A stretch of 33,187 nucleotides of DNA, taken from NCBI GenBank assembly GCA_036268405.1, contig DATAUF010000022.1:1-33187 (forward strand), given 5' to 3'. Under the pieces are notes generated by a model, which saw only the letters and a list, made by a program, of their open reading frames with translations, was not told where the DNA came from and did not search any database. The translations under genes and the position numbers were made by a program. This DNA is from DASZTV01 sp036268405 (GTDB lineage: Bacteria > Actinomycetota > Actinomycetes > JAFAQI01). The number at the start of each line of letters is the position of its first letter. Position 1 is the stretch's first letter. Positions 6,119 through 16,361 of this stretch are shown piece by piece.

Positions 6119-8007
6119 CCCTTAGCGTCATCCGCTCGATCGGGACGCTGGACCGCACTGGTGTGGTCCAGGACGCCCTCGCGCGAATCGACGCCGAACG
6201 GTTCGACGAGCTAGATGTCGTCCGTCCCGGTGATCTCGACGAGTGCGAAGTGGACGTCGACGTCCTGCTCGTCGGATCCAAGGAGCTGACCGCGACCGGT
6301 CTGCGTCGCATCGCCCGCTGGCGACGCGATCACCCGGTCTCGGTAGCGATCGCTCACCTCAACGGGTCGGCGATGGACAAGTCCGAGCTCTCGACGGGCG
6401 GGATCGCGCAAGCGGTTCGCGGTCCGCTCACGGTCGCAAAGCTGCACACCGCTCTGCACCGTGCGGACGTGGCGCTGTGGGACCTCCTCGACGCTGCGGA
6501 GCGGCATCACTTCTCGACCTCGGAAGAGGCCGCGGAGACCACGACCGAGTCGGACGAGGCGCCCTTTGACCAGGGCGCGGAGTACGACGAGGGGTACGCG
6601 GACGACGACGAGGTCGAGGCGTACGACGAGGTGGCGTACCCGGTCGAGGCCGGGTACGACATCTCCGACGACGACTCGGCAGAGCACGAGGACGAGGCTG
6701 ACTTCGAGGTCGACACCGAGTTCGACGTCGACACCGAGTTCAAGGCCGAAACTGTGCCGACGCACACCGTCGCCGAGATCACCGAAGAGGTCACGACTGC
6801 GGCGGGCCGGTTCGCCGGCGTCATCCGCGGCGTGATCGCCGAGGTGACAGGCGCGGCCAACGGCTCGGCCAACAATCACGCCCCGGTCGCGCTCGAGGAA
6901 GCCCCCGCCTGGCACACCGCCAACGGCCACTCGGACACGGGTGTCGTGGTCGTGCCGACCCAGCCAACGGTGGCTCACGACGACCTCGTGCGCACCAGCG
7001 ACGACGGCCTGGCCGCGGTCGTGGAGTTCGACGACGGCTACGACGACGATCTCGAGAACGACGCCCACGTCGGAGACATCATCGCGCTCGACGACGACGT
7101 CGAGGCCCAGTCGACCTGGGCCGGCACAGCCGAGGCTGAGGATGACGCGGAACAGACGTACGACGCACGCGTCGTGACGATCGCGTCAGCAACCGGCGGC
7201 TGCGGCAAGACGTTCTTCGCGACGTCAGCCGCGACCGTGCTCGCCCGCCTCGGCTGGAAGGTGCTGCTGGTCGATCTCGACCTGCAGTTCGGTGAGGTCG
7301 CAGCAGCGCTGCAGCTCCACCACCCGTACAGCATCTACGACGGGCTCTACCGGGCGAACGGCCAGCGGCTCGAGGCGGAGGAGTTCGGCGATCACCTCGC
7401 CGACCTGGTCTGCCACCACGAGCTCGGGTTCGACGTGCTCGCGGCACCGCGCGACCCGGCGCTCGCCGACTACGTCGGTGCACGCGATGCGGGCGTCGTC
7501 CTCGACACCGTCATTCCGTTCTACGACGTCGTCCTGGTCGACACCCCGCCGTCGCTGAACGACGTGGTCATCGCGGCGCTCGATCGCTCGGACATGGTCG
7601 AGGTGCTCGCGACTCCCGATGTCCCGTCGCTGCGCAACCTCACTGCGTTCACCGACATCCTTCGTCGGCTCGGGCTCGAGGACGACCGGCTGCGCCTGAT
7701 CCTCAACAAGGTCGAGCCCGACGTCGGCATCACGGTCGCGCAAGCGAACGAAGCCTTCGGCGGGCGCTTCCGGATCCAGCTGCCGACCGACCGTGCGGTC
7801 AGCCGGGCCGTGAACCGCGGCACCACAGTGCCGGTTCTCGAGCCCAGATCCAAGGTCAGCCGCGCGATCGTGTCCGCGGTCACGTCGATGGCACACGAAC
7901 TCGAGCTGACACCCACTCCAGCCTCGCTCGCCAGCGCGGCCCCGACCGAGACCACCAACCCACCGCTTCGTCGCCTGTGGCGAGCCCTTTCAGGAGGTAA
8001 CCCGTGA
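6115..8007 (+). CDS. cpaE: TadZ/CpaE-like ATPase with a long acidic linker
   Basis: This 630-residue protein has three parts. Residues 1-125 look like the atypical receiver domain of TadZ/CpaE. Residues about 130-345 are a very acidic, low-complexity linker with runs such as DEGYADDDEVEAYDE and a DFEVDTEFDVDTEF repeat. Residues 350-605 are a MinD/ParA-type ATPase with the P-loop ATGGCGKT (359-366), VLLVDLDLQFG and VLVDTPPSLND. TadZ places the pilus machine, often at a pole. The P-loop keeps Lys365 but has Thr360 where deviant Walker A motifs carry their signature lysine. The linker makes it far longer than most CpaE proteins (around 400 residues). The start overlaps cpaB (ATGA); the end overlaps cpaF (GTGA). 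Confidence 0.85.
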   Translation: MTLSVIRSIGTLDRTGVVQDALARIDAERFDELDVVRPGDLDECEVDVDVLLVGSKELTATGLRRIARWRRDHPVSVAIAHLNGSAMDKSELSTGGIAQAVRGPLTVAKLHTALHRADVALWDLLDAAERHHFSTSEEAAETTTESDEAPFDQGAEYDEGYADDDEVEAYDEVAYPVEAGYDISDDDSAEHEDEADFEVDTEFDVDTEFKAETVPTHTVAEITEEVTTAAGRFAGVIRGVIAEVTGAANGSANNHAPVALEEAPAWHTANGHSDTGVVVVPTQPTVAHDDLVRTSDDGLAAVVEFDDGYDDDLENDAHVGDIIALDDDVEAQSTWAGTAEAEDDAEQTYDARVVTIASATGGCGKTFFATSAATVLARLGWKVLLVDLDLQFGEVAAALQLHHPYSIYDGLYRANGQRLEAEEFGDHLADLVCHHELGFDVLAAPRDPALADYVGARDAGVVLDTVIPFYDVVLVDTPPSLNDVVIAALDRSDMVEVLATPDVPSLRNLTAFTDILRRLGLEDDRLRLILNKVEPDVGITVAQANEAFGGRFRIQLPTDRAVSRAVNRGTTVPVLEPRSKVSRAIVSAVTSMAHELELTPTPASLASAAPTETTNPPLRRLWRALSGGNP

Positions 8008-9500
8008 AGCTCCCATCTCGGATCGGCGACGAGGACTCGACGCCTCGTTCGGCGTCCGGTCTCGCCGGTGCGCTCCAGGAGCGTCGACCGGTCCGCAGCA
8101 CCGCCAACGGCGGAGCCGCACGACCGGCGGCAGCCGGCGAGCGGGTTCGGCGTACGACGAGTGCGGCCAACGAAGACGCCCGCCCGATGGCGGTCGTGAC
8201 ACCGCTGGCTGACCCGCACACCGACGCCCTCGACGACCTGCGCGCCTCGGTGCGCGCGGCGGTGGTGGCGGACTTCGGTCCGGCGCTCGCCGAGTCGGAG
8301 GTCGACGAGGGTCAGATCCGGATCACCATCGCCAAGCAGCTCGACAGGTTGCTGCGGACGTCGGCGATCAGCGTCGCGCCGGCAGAGCGCGAGGAGTTCA
8401 TCGACTCGACCCTCGCCGACATGCTCGGCTGGGGAGCGCTCACCCCGTTGATGGCGGACCCGGACATCACCGAGGTGATGTGCAACGGGCCGCACACCGT
8501 CTACGTCGAGCGTGCCGGCAAGATCACGCAGAGCGAGGTGCGCTTCCGTTCCGAGGCGGCGCTTCGCCAGGTCGCAGACCGGATGCTCGCGATTGCCGGT
8601 CGCCGGGTGGACGAGGCCAGCCCGATGGGCGACGGCCGACTCCACGACGGCAGCCGGATCAACGTGATCATCCCGCCGCTGTCCACCGGAGGCACGGTCC
8701 TCACCGTCCGTCGCTTCCCGGAGCGGTCGATGACCGTCGCCGACCTGATCGGCATGGAGACACTCAGCACCGACGCGTCGGTCTTCCTCGAGGCGGCCGT
8801 CCGCGGCCGGCTCAACGTGCTGGTCTCCGGTGGTACCTCCACCGGTAAGACCACGTTGCTCAACGTGCTCTCCAGCTTCATCCCCGCCGGCGAGCGCATC
8901 ATCACGATCGAGGATGCGGCCGAGCTCCGGCTTGGTCAGCCCCACGTCGTCGGTCTGGAGTCGCGACCGTCCAACACCGAAGGCGCCGGCCGGGTCACGA
9001 TCCGTGACCTGGTCCGCAACGCACTGCGCATGCGACCCGACCGCATCGTGGTCGGTGAGGTCCGCGGCGGCGAGGCGATCGACATGTTGCAGGCCATGAA
9101 CACCGGTCACGAAGGCTCGCTGACCACGGTCCACGCCAACACTCCTCGCGATGCACTGCTGCGGCTGGAGACCATGGTCCTGATGAGCGGAGTCGACCTG
9201 CCGCTGCGGGCAATCCGCGAGCAGATCGCCAGCGCGATCGACCTGATCGTCCAGCTGGGCCGGCGCACTGACGGGACCCGCGTGGTCACCTTCATCGCAG
9301 AGGTCCAGGGACGCGAGGGCGAGACGATCACCCTGCAGGACATCTTCGATCGCACCCACAGCGGGCCGTTGCGCGCGACCGGGCTTCGCCCGCGTTCCGC
9401 GGACCGACTTGCCGAGCGTTCGGTCGAACTGCCGATCTCCATCTTCCGCCGCTCGGCCGCCCCGGCGACCGCTCCGGCAGGTCGGCGGGCAGCCCGATGA
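8004..9500 (+). CDS. cpaF: CpaF/TadA-type pilus assembly ATPase
   Basis: This 498-residue type II/IV secretion ATPase is the motor that drives Flp pilin polymerisation at the inner face of the membrane. The Walker A is GGTSTGKTT (276-284), an Asp box follows (ITIEDAAEL), Walker B lies at VVGEVRGGEA (Glu352), and a His box is seen in GSLTTVHAN. The N-terminal 75 residues are Arg/Ala-rich and poorly conserved; the all-helical CpaF domain (FIDSTLADMLGWGALTPLM...ITEVMCNG) comes next. The GTG start overlaps the previous stop and has a perfect AGGAGGT at 7992-7998. The C-terminal tail is Arg/Pro/Ala-rich. Assignment to the family is secure. Confidence 0.93.
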   Translation: MKLPSRIGDEDSTPRSASGLAGALQERRPVRSTANGGAARPAAAGERVRRTTSAANEDARPMAVVTPLADPHTDALDDLRASVRAAVVADFGPALAESEVDEGQIRITIAKQLDRLLRTSAISVAPAEREEFIDSTLADMLGWGALTPLMADPDITEVMCNGPHTVYVERAGKITQSEVRFRSEAALRQVADRMLAIAGRRVDEASPMGDGRLHDGSRINVIIPPLSTGGTVLTVRRFPERSMTVADLIGMETLSTDASVFLEAAVRGRLNVLVSGGTSTGKTTLLNVLSSFIPAGERIITIEDAAELRLGQPHVVGLESRPSNTEGAGRVTIRDLVRNALRMRPDRIVVGEVRGGEAIDMLQAMNTGHEGSLTTVHANTPRDALLRLETMVLMSGVDLPLRAIREQIASAIDLIVQLGRRTDGTRVVTFIAEVQGREGETITLQDIFDRTHSGPLRATGLRPRSADRLAERSVELPISIFRRSAAPATAPAGRRAAR

Positions 9501-10450
9501 TCGAGTTCCTCGCAGCACTGCTCGTCCTCGGCGGCATCAGCGCAGCCGTTATCGCCCGCGTGTCGAGCAATCGCCGCACCGTGAAGGACCTGCGCGCGGC
9601 ACTCGAGATGCAGGCGTTGTCCTCGCCTCGTCCGGAGGACGCCGAGCGCACCAGCTCACTGCTGGCCCGAAGCGGGCTCGCTGCGGAGAAGGCGTTCGCC
9701 GACGTCCACTACCTCGATCGGGTCCGGCACTTGCTCGACCGCAGCGACTGGTCGCTGACGGCCGGCGAGTTCGCCGTCACCTCACTGGCCGCGGCGGGCT
9801 TCGCCGCGATCATCGGCTTCTTCCTCGCCGGCCCGGTTCTCGCGCTGATCTTCGCGGCCATCGCCGCGGCGATTCCTTACGTACTCGTCGTCCGGTCCGT
9901 CCGCAAGCGCAAGCTCGCCTTCGAAGAGCAGTTTCCCGAGGTCCTCGACCTCATCGCGGCAAGCCTCGAATCCGGTGCGAGCGTGGTTCGCGCCCTCGAG
10001 CTGGTCGTCGAGGAGTCCGACGAGCCGACCGCCAGCGAGTTCGGGCGAGTCCTGGTCGCGACGCGGATGGGCACTGACCTGTCCGATGCGCTCGCGACGA
10101 TGAGCGAGCGGCTCGGCTCGCGCGACGTCGACTGGACCGTGCAGGCAATCTCCGTACAGCAGCGCACCGGCGGCAAGCTCGCCGACATCCTGCGCATCGT
10201 CGCCCGCACCATGCGGGGTCGAGGCGAGCTGCTGCGCGAGGTCGCCACTCTCACGGTCGAAGGCCGAATGTCCGCGATCATCCTCGGCGCGCTGCCGTTC
10301 TTCATCGCAGTCGTGATGCTCATCGTCAGCCCGCAGTACTTGAAGCCGTTGTTCCACGAGACCGTCGGTCTGGTGATGGTTGGTGCCGCCGGTGCGCTCA
10401 TGCTCGTCGGGTTCGTCTGGATGAGTCGCATCATCCGCGTGGAGGTCTGA
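9497..10450 (+). CDS. tadB: Flp pilus assembly platform protein TadB
   Basis: This 317-residue polytopic membrane protein has a hydrophobic N-terminal helix (1-22), a helix pair at about 93-137, a cytoplasmic T2SF domain (EEQFPEVLDLIAASLESGAS, RVLVATRMGTDLSDAL) and two C-terminal helices (about 255-275 and 290-312). TadB and TadC together form the inner-membrane platform on which the CpaF motor works. The ATG overlaps the cpaF stop by four bases (ATGA), so the two proteins should be made in step. Confidence 0.9.
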   Translation: MIEFLAALLVLGGISAAVIARVSSNRRTVKDLRAALEMQALSSPRPEDAERTSSLLARSGLAAEKAFADVHYLDRVRHLLDRSDWSLTAGEFAVTSLAAAGFAAIIGFFLAGPVLALIFAAIAAAIPYVLVVRSVRKRKLAFEEQFPEVLDLIAASLESGASVVRALELVVEESDEPTASEFGRVLVATRMGTDLSDALATMSERLGSRDVDWTVQAISVQQRTGGKLADILRIVARTMRGRGELLREVATLTVEGRMSAIILGALPFFIAVVMLIVSPQYLKPLFHETVGLVMVGAAGALMLVGFVWMSRIIRVEV

Positions 10451-10453
10451 GTC

Positions 10454-11344
10454 ATGGTCATGCTTGCTGTGTTGTTCGTCGCAGCCGGGCTCGGCGTCGC
10501 CGGGGCGGGGCTGTTCGCCAGCCGCGCCGCGATCGCGTCACATGCCCACTCCGCGATGTCCGCGCTGGAGTCGGTGCCCACACCGCGCGCCGGTCTGATC
10601 TACCGGCTGGCCGAGCCCCTTGGCGAAGCCGGTGCACGCGGAATGCGAAAGCTGTCCCCCGTGCAGCGCCTGGACCTCACTCGGCGCCGGATCATCTACG
10701 CCGGTCTCGAGGGCAAGGTCACACTCGAGCAGATCCTCGCCTACAAGGCGGTCGCCGCGGTGGCCGGTCTGGTCTTCGGTCTGTTCATCCACCCGCATCA
10801 GTTCCCCGGCATTCTGGCCGGAGTGGTGGTCGCGGTACTCGCGTCGTTCGTCCCCGACGTCTGGCTCGACGGCCGGGCGAGAGAGCGCCAGCGGGCGATC
10901 GCCCGGACGCTGCCGGACGCGCTCGACCTGCTGGCCATCACTGTCGAGGCCGGTCTCGGTCTCGAGCAGGCGCTGACCGTCGTCACCGACCGGCTCGATG
11001 GCCCACTTGGCGACGAGCTGCGCCGCATGATGCGCGAGATCGAGCTGGGTGTGGGTCGGCGTACCGCCCTGGAGTTCCTGCGCAAGCGCACCGACGTCCG
11101 CGAGCTGTCTGCGTTCATCGTCGCGCTGCTGCAGGCGGAGGAGCTCGGTATGGCGGTCGGCGAGGTGCTGCGGGTGCAGGCCGCGCAGGTTCGCCTGGTC
11201 CGCCGGCAGACCGCCCGCGAGCAGGCCGCGAAGACGCCGGTGAAGATCCTCTTCCCGGTCATCTTCACGATCTTCCCGGCGATGTTCGTCATCACGATCG
11301 GCCCAGGCGCGATCCAGATCTACCGGACCATCTTCCACATCTAG
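10454..11344 (+). CDS. tadC: Flp pilus assembly platform protein TadC
   Basis: This 296-residue partner of TadB has the same architecture: an N-terminal helix, a central helix pair (about 97-135), a T2SF domain (RTLPDALDLLAITVEAGLGLEQAL, ELGMAVGEVLRVQA) and a C-terminal helix pair (KILFPVIFTIFPAMFVITIGPG). The ATG at 10454 lies three bases after the tadB stop. It is the last gene of the pilus operon and is followed by a strong hairpin. No prepilin peptidase (CpaA/TadV) follows, so that enzyme must be encoded elsewhere. Confidence 0.9.
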   Translation: MVMLAVLFVAAGLGVAGAGLFASRAAIASHAHSAMSALESVPTPRAGLIYRLAEPLGEAGARGMRKLSPVQRLDLTRRRIIYAGLEGKVTLEQILAYKAVAAVAGLVFGLFIHPHQFPGILAGVVVAVLASFVPDVWLDGRARERQRAIARTLPDALDLLAITVEAGLGLEQALTVVTDRLDGPLGDELRRMMREIELGVGRRTALEFLRKRTDVRELSAFIVALLQAEELGMAVGEVLRVQAAQVRLVRRQTAREQAAKTPVKILFPVIFTIFPAMFVITIGPGAIQIYRTIFHI

Positions 11345-11353
11345 GGCGGTCCA

Positions 11354-11395
11354 ACGAAAGGAGCGCTCCGGCGATTGCCGGGGCGCTCCTTTCGT
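11354..11395. terminator. Long symmetric hairpin, bidirectional terminator
   Basis: A 19-bp stem (11354-11372 with 11377-11395, one G-T wobble) closes a GATT loop; the outer arm is ACGAAAGGAGCGC. It lies 10 bp after the tadC stop and 17 bp from the stop of the convergent nuclease gene, so it can end transcripts from both sides. There is no long U tract, which is usual in high-GC Actinobacteria. Confidence 0.85.
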
Positions 11396-11411
11396 GTCTC
11401 TCCCGGTTCGA

Positions 11412-12929
11412 TCAGTACGGGATCTCGATCGTCGCGACGATCGGGTTGTGATCCGACGGGATCACGCCGACGAACCGACCGTGGCTCAGGTCGACGATCT
11501 GCTTCCACGCGGTCGCGCCGACGCCCGGCGGCACGAATACCCCGTCGATGTACTTGCGGTGCGCCGGTGCCTTGCGCTCGAAGTTGTTCGCGCTGTCGTA
11601 CTTGGTGCCCGCGCGGCTCTGCGCGACATCGAACGCGTCGGCGACGTGCTCGCCCTGCATCGCCACCCGAGGACCGTCGAACTTGTGCTTGGACTCGACG
11701 ACGCTGTTGGTGTCACCCGCGTAGAAGATGGGCGCACTGAGCCGGGCCGCGTAGGCACTGCCCTGCCTCAGCATCGACGCCGCCTGGTCTTGGCGGATCT
11801 GGTCATCCGAAGCCGGGGCTTTGTTCTGTTCGTGAAGATGGAAGGACGCGAATACAAACTTGGCACCGGTCGAAGTCACCTTGAACTCCTGGTACGCCGC
11901 CCAGTGGTCGGCTCCGGATGACGCGTTGCCCAGGTCCCAGTGGTCGCCGTCACCGACGGCGCTCACGACGTTGGGGTCGTAGAGGATGTAGTCGGCAGTG
12001 CGGAAGTAGTGCGGCTCGCTCGGCGGGACCTCGGTACGCGCCAGCTTGTAGGAGCCGCCGAGCGCCGACACCAGGTCGTCGACCTGGCGCGGCCCCTTCA
12101 CAGCGCCGATCCAGGAAGCCGCCTCCTGCAGGGCGACCACCGTGGGGTGTGCGGTGTTGATCACCGCCGCGACCTTGCTTCGCCGGTCCGACCACGACTC
12201 GCCCGATGGCGCAGAGATGTCGGCCTCGTGCAGGTTGTAGGTCATCGCAGTGATCGCGTCGGATGCCGCGGTGGGGCCATCGCTCACCGCGTTCGACGGA
12301 ACGGACCGGGTGCCGGTGTTCACGGCGCGGACACGGAAGAAATAGCTGGCGCCGCGGGTCAGGTCGCCAGGGCTGAACTGCTGGTCCGGACCGGTGAGGG
12401 AGTAGCTCTTCGTCGACGCGGTGAAGTCGGCGTTGCTCGCCCGCTCGACCACGTAACCGGTGCCGGTCCCGCCGGACCAGCTCAGTGACACCGCGCCGAA
12501 CGGGTGGCCGACCGCGAGCCCGGTCGGCGCGCTCGGTCGCAGGCCGACCGGTCCGAACGTGGCGGAGTAGGCATGCCGGCGTCCGGACTCGGCGAGCACA
12601 CGGAAGAAATACGGAGTGGTCGAGTACTTCAACCCGGTCACGGTGAGCGTGTGGCTCTTCGACCATCCCGAGCTCGGGTCGTTGTGCAGGTCTGCCGCGA
12701 TTAGCTGGTGATGCACCTTCGCGACGTACACGCGAAAGCGCGAGGCGTGGCCGGTCACCGTGATGGTGAGTGAGCTGTGCGTCGCCCCTGTCAGCTTCGC
12801 GCCGGAGACCGACGCGCTCGCACCGGTCGCCAGCGTCGCCTGCGCCACTCCGCAGACGGTGACGAGACCGACCGCGCTAACCGTGGCGAGCAGACGGCGG
12901 CCGGGGCGCACGCGGTTCGATGAGGGCAT
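11412..12929 (-). CDS. Secreted endonuclease/exonuclease/phosphatase-family protein with two FN3-like domains
   Basis: This 505-residue exported protein has a basic N-terminus and hydrophobic core (residues 11-37, ending ATGASAS), consistent with a cleaved signal peptide. Two fibronectin type III-like domains follow (about 42-128 and 132-222, each with YFFRV near the end). The C-terminal EEP domain shows TYNLHE (230), VVALQEA with Glu269, SFHLHEQN, AGDTNS, YIDGVFVP and SDHNPIV (492-498), which are the metal-binding and catalytic positions of DNase I-like phosphodiesterases. It may act on extracellular DNA or another phosphodiester; the substrate is not evident. ATG 12929 has only a weak ribosome-binding site. 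It converges on the pilus operon and may be part of the same accessory insertion. Confidence 0.87.
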   Translation of the reverse strand: MPSSNRVRPGRRLLATVSAVGLVTVCGVAQATLATGASASVSGAKLTGATHSSLTITVTGHASRFRVYVAKVHHQLIAADLHNDPSSGWSKSHTLTVTGLKYSTTPYFFRVLAESGRRHAYSATFGPVGLRPSAPTGLAVGHPFGAVSLSWSGGTGTGYVVERASNADFTASTKSYSLTGPDQQFSPGDLTRGASYFFRVRAVNTGTRSVPSNAVSDGPTAASDAITAMTYNLHEADISAPSGESWSDRRSKVAAVINTAHPTVVALQEAASWIGAVKGPRQVDDLVSALGGSYKLARTEVPPSEPHYFRTADYILYDPNVVSAVGDGDHWDLGNASSGADHWAAYQEFKVTSTGAKFVFASFHLHEQNKAPASDDQIRQDQAASMLRQGSAYAARLSAPIFYAGDTNSVVESKHKFDGPRVAMQGEHVADAFDVAQSRAGTKYDSANNFERKAPAHRKYIDGVFVPPGVGATAWKQIVDLSHGRFVGVIPSDHNPIVATIEIPY

Positions 12930-13066
12930 CCGCCGACCCTACCCACGTCCAGCGCAGCGACACCGGCCGCTTCAAGACGGTCGGAGGGCGTCAGATCTCC
13001 GCCCAGGCGCACCGTTATGTCGGGCTCTACCGAGGTGCCCGCACCGATTGTCCCGGGGAATTTTTG

Positions 13067-13139
13067 TGGAGACGAGGGGAATCGAACCCCTAACCCCCGC
13101 CTTGCAAAGGCGGTGCTCTGCCAATTGAGCTACGTCCCC
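13067..13139 (-). tRNA. tRNA-Ala (anticodon TGC)
   Basis: The 73-base cloverleaf has acceptor GGGGACG paired with CGTCTCC (one G-T), a D arm TAGCTCAATTGGCAGAGC, an anticodon stem-loop CCGCC-TTTGCAA-GGCGG and a TTCGATT T-loop. Discriminator A is followed by CAA, so CCA is not encoded. It follows tRNA-Ile after 23 bp, as in the usual actinobacterial gyrA-tRNA arrangement. Confidence 0.97.
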
Positions 13140-13162
13140 TGGTGGGGATGTGGTGGAGCTTG

Positions 13163-13237
13163 TGGGCCTGGGAGGACTTGAACCTCCGACCTCTTCCTTA
13201 TCAGGGAAGCGCTCTAACCGAGCTGAGCTACAGGCCC
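13163..13237 (-). tRNA. tRNA-Ile (anticodon GAT)
   Basis: The 75-base cloverleaf has acceptor GGGCCTG paired with CAGGCCC, a 10-base D loop, an anticodon stem-loop CTTCC-CTGATAA-GGAAG and a TTCAAGT T-loop. CCA is not encoded. It lies 56 bp downstream of the DUF3566 gene on the same strand and is probably processed from a transcript shared with tRNA-Ala. Confidence 0.97.
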
Positions 13238-13293
13238 GTTTTCCGCGGGTGTTCGCGCACCTACGCGGCTCGCGAGCCTACCTGAGTCGAGGG

Positions 13294-13820
13294 TTACTCG
13301 CGTTCGGACAGCGTGACCTCGACCCCGCCGACGATGTCCGTGCAGACGTTGTAGATGAACGCCGTCAGCGTCGCGAACGCCGCGAACAGCACGACGTTGA
13401 CCAAGCCGACGACGAGCGCGATCAGCAGCACCCGGCCGAAGCCGAGCCATGCCGCAAGTCCTGGCCCGTGGGAGGTGTCGCTCACGTCGGACAGGAACGT
13501 CCGCAGCGAGCTGATCACGCCCATCGCGTCGACCACGCCGTAGAGGACCACGACCGCCACCAGTAGGACGGCCATGCCGACCAGGCCGTAGACCAGAGAG
13601 AACTTCAGCGTCGACCAGGGGTCGATGCGCTTGAGCGTCAGCCTTGCCCGGCGGCCCCTCCGGCGGGCGATCGCCGCCGTACCGACGCTCATCGGACGGG
13701 ACGGGCCGGTGGCGAGCGATCCGGCGAGCTGCGAGTCCCGGTCGGACGCCGGCGATCCGTACGCCGGATCGCCAACCAGCGAGCCGCCGGCATAGCCGGA
13801 CGACTCACCGGAGCCGGTCG

Positions 13821-13824
<4 letters not shown>
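13294..13824 (-). CDS. DUF3566 transmembrane protein
   Basis: This 176-residue protein has a Gly/Ser/Pro-rich, disordered N-terminus of about 55 residues, a basic patch (RRRGRRARLTLKRIDPWSTLK) and two membrane helices (about 75-97 and 135-160). The RxxLxxIDPWSxxK sequence before the first helix is the hallmark of the DUF3566 family, which sits between gyrA and tRNA-Ile in many Actinobacteria. Its GTG start overlaps the gyrA stop (GTGA), so it is translationally coupled to gyrA. The function is unknown. Confidence 0.9.
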
Positions 13825-16313
<2,489 letters not shown>

Positions 16314-16361
16314 GGGGTTCCTTCCGCGGTGGTGCGACGTACGGCTAAGACAGCGCCGGAC

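Noticed and set aside
7521..9518. A 665-codon leftward frame opposite cpaE/cpaF
   Set aside because: It is the GC-rich shadow of two clearly conserved genes; the protein is Arg/Asp/His-rich without motifs.
12760..13128. A rightward 122-codon frame running into tRNA-Ala
   Set aside because: It is antisense to the nuclease gene's signal-peptide region and crosses a tRNA gene.
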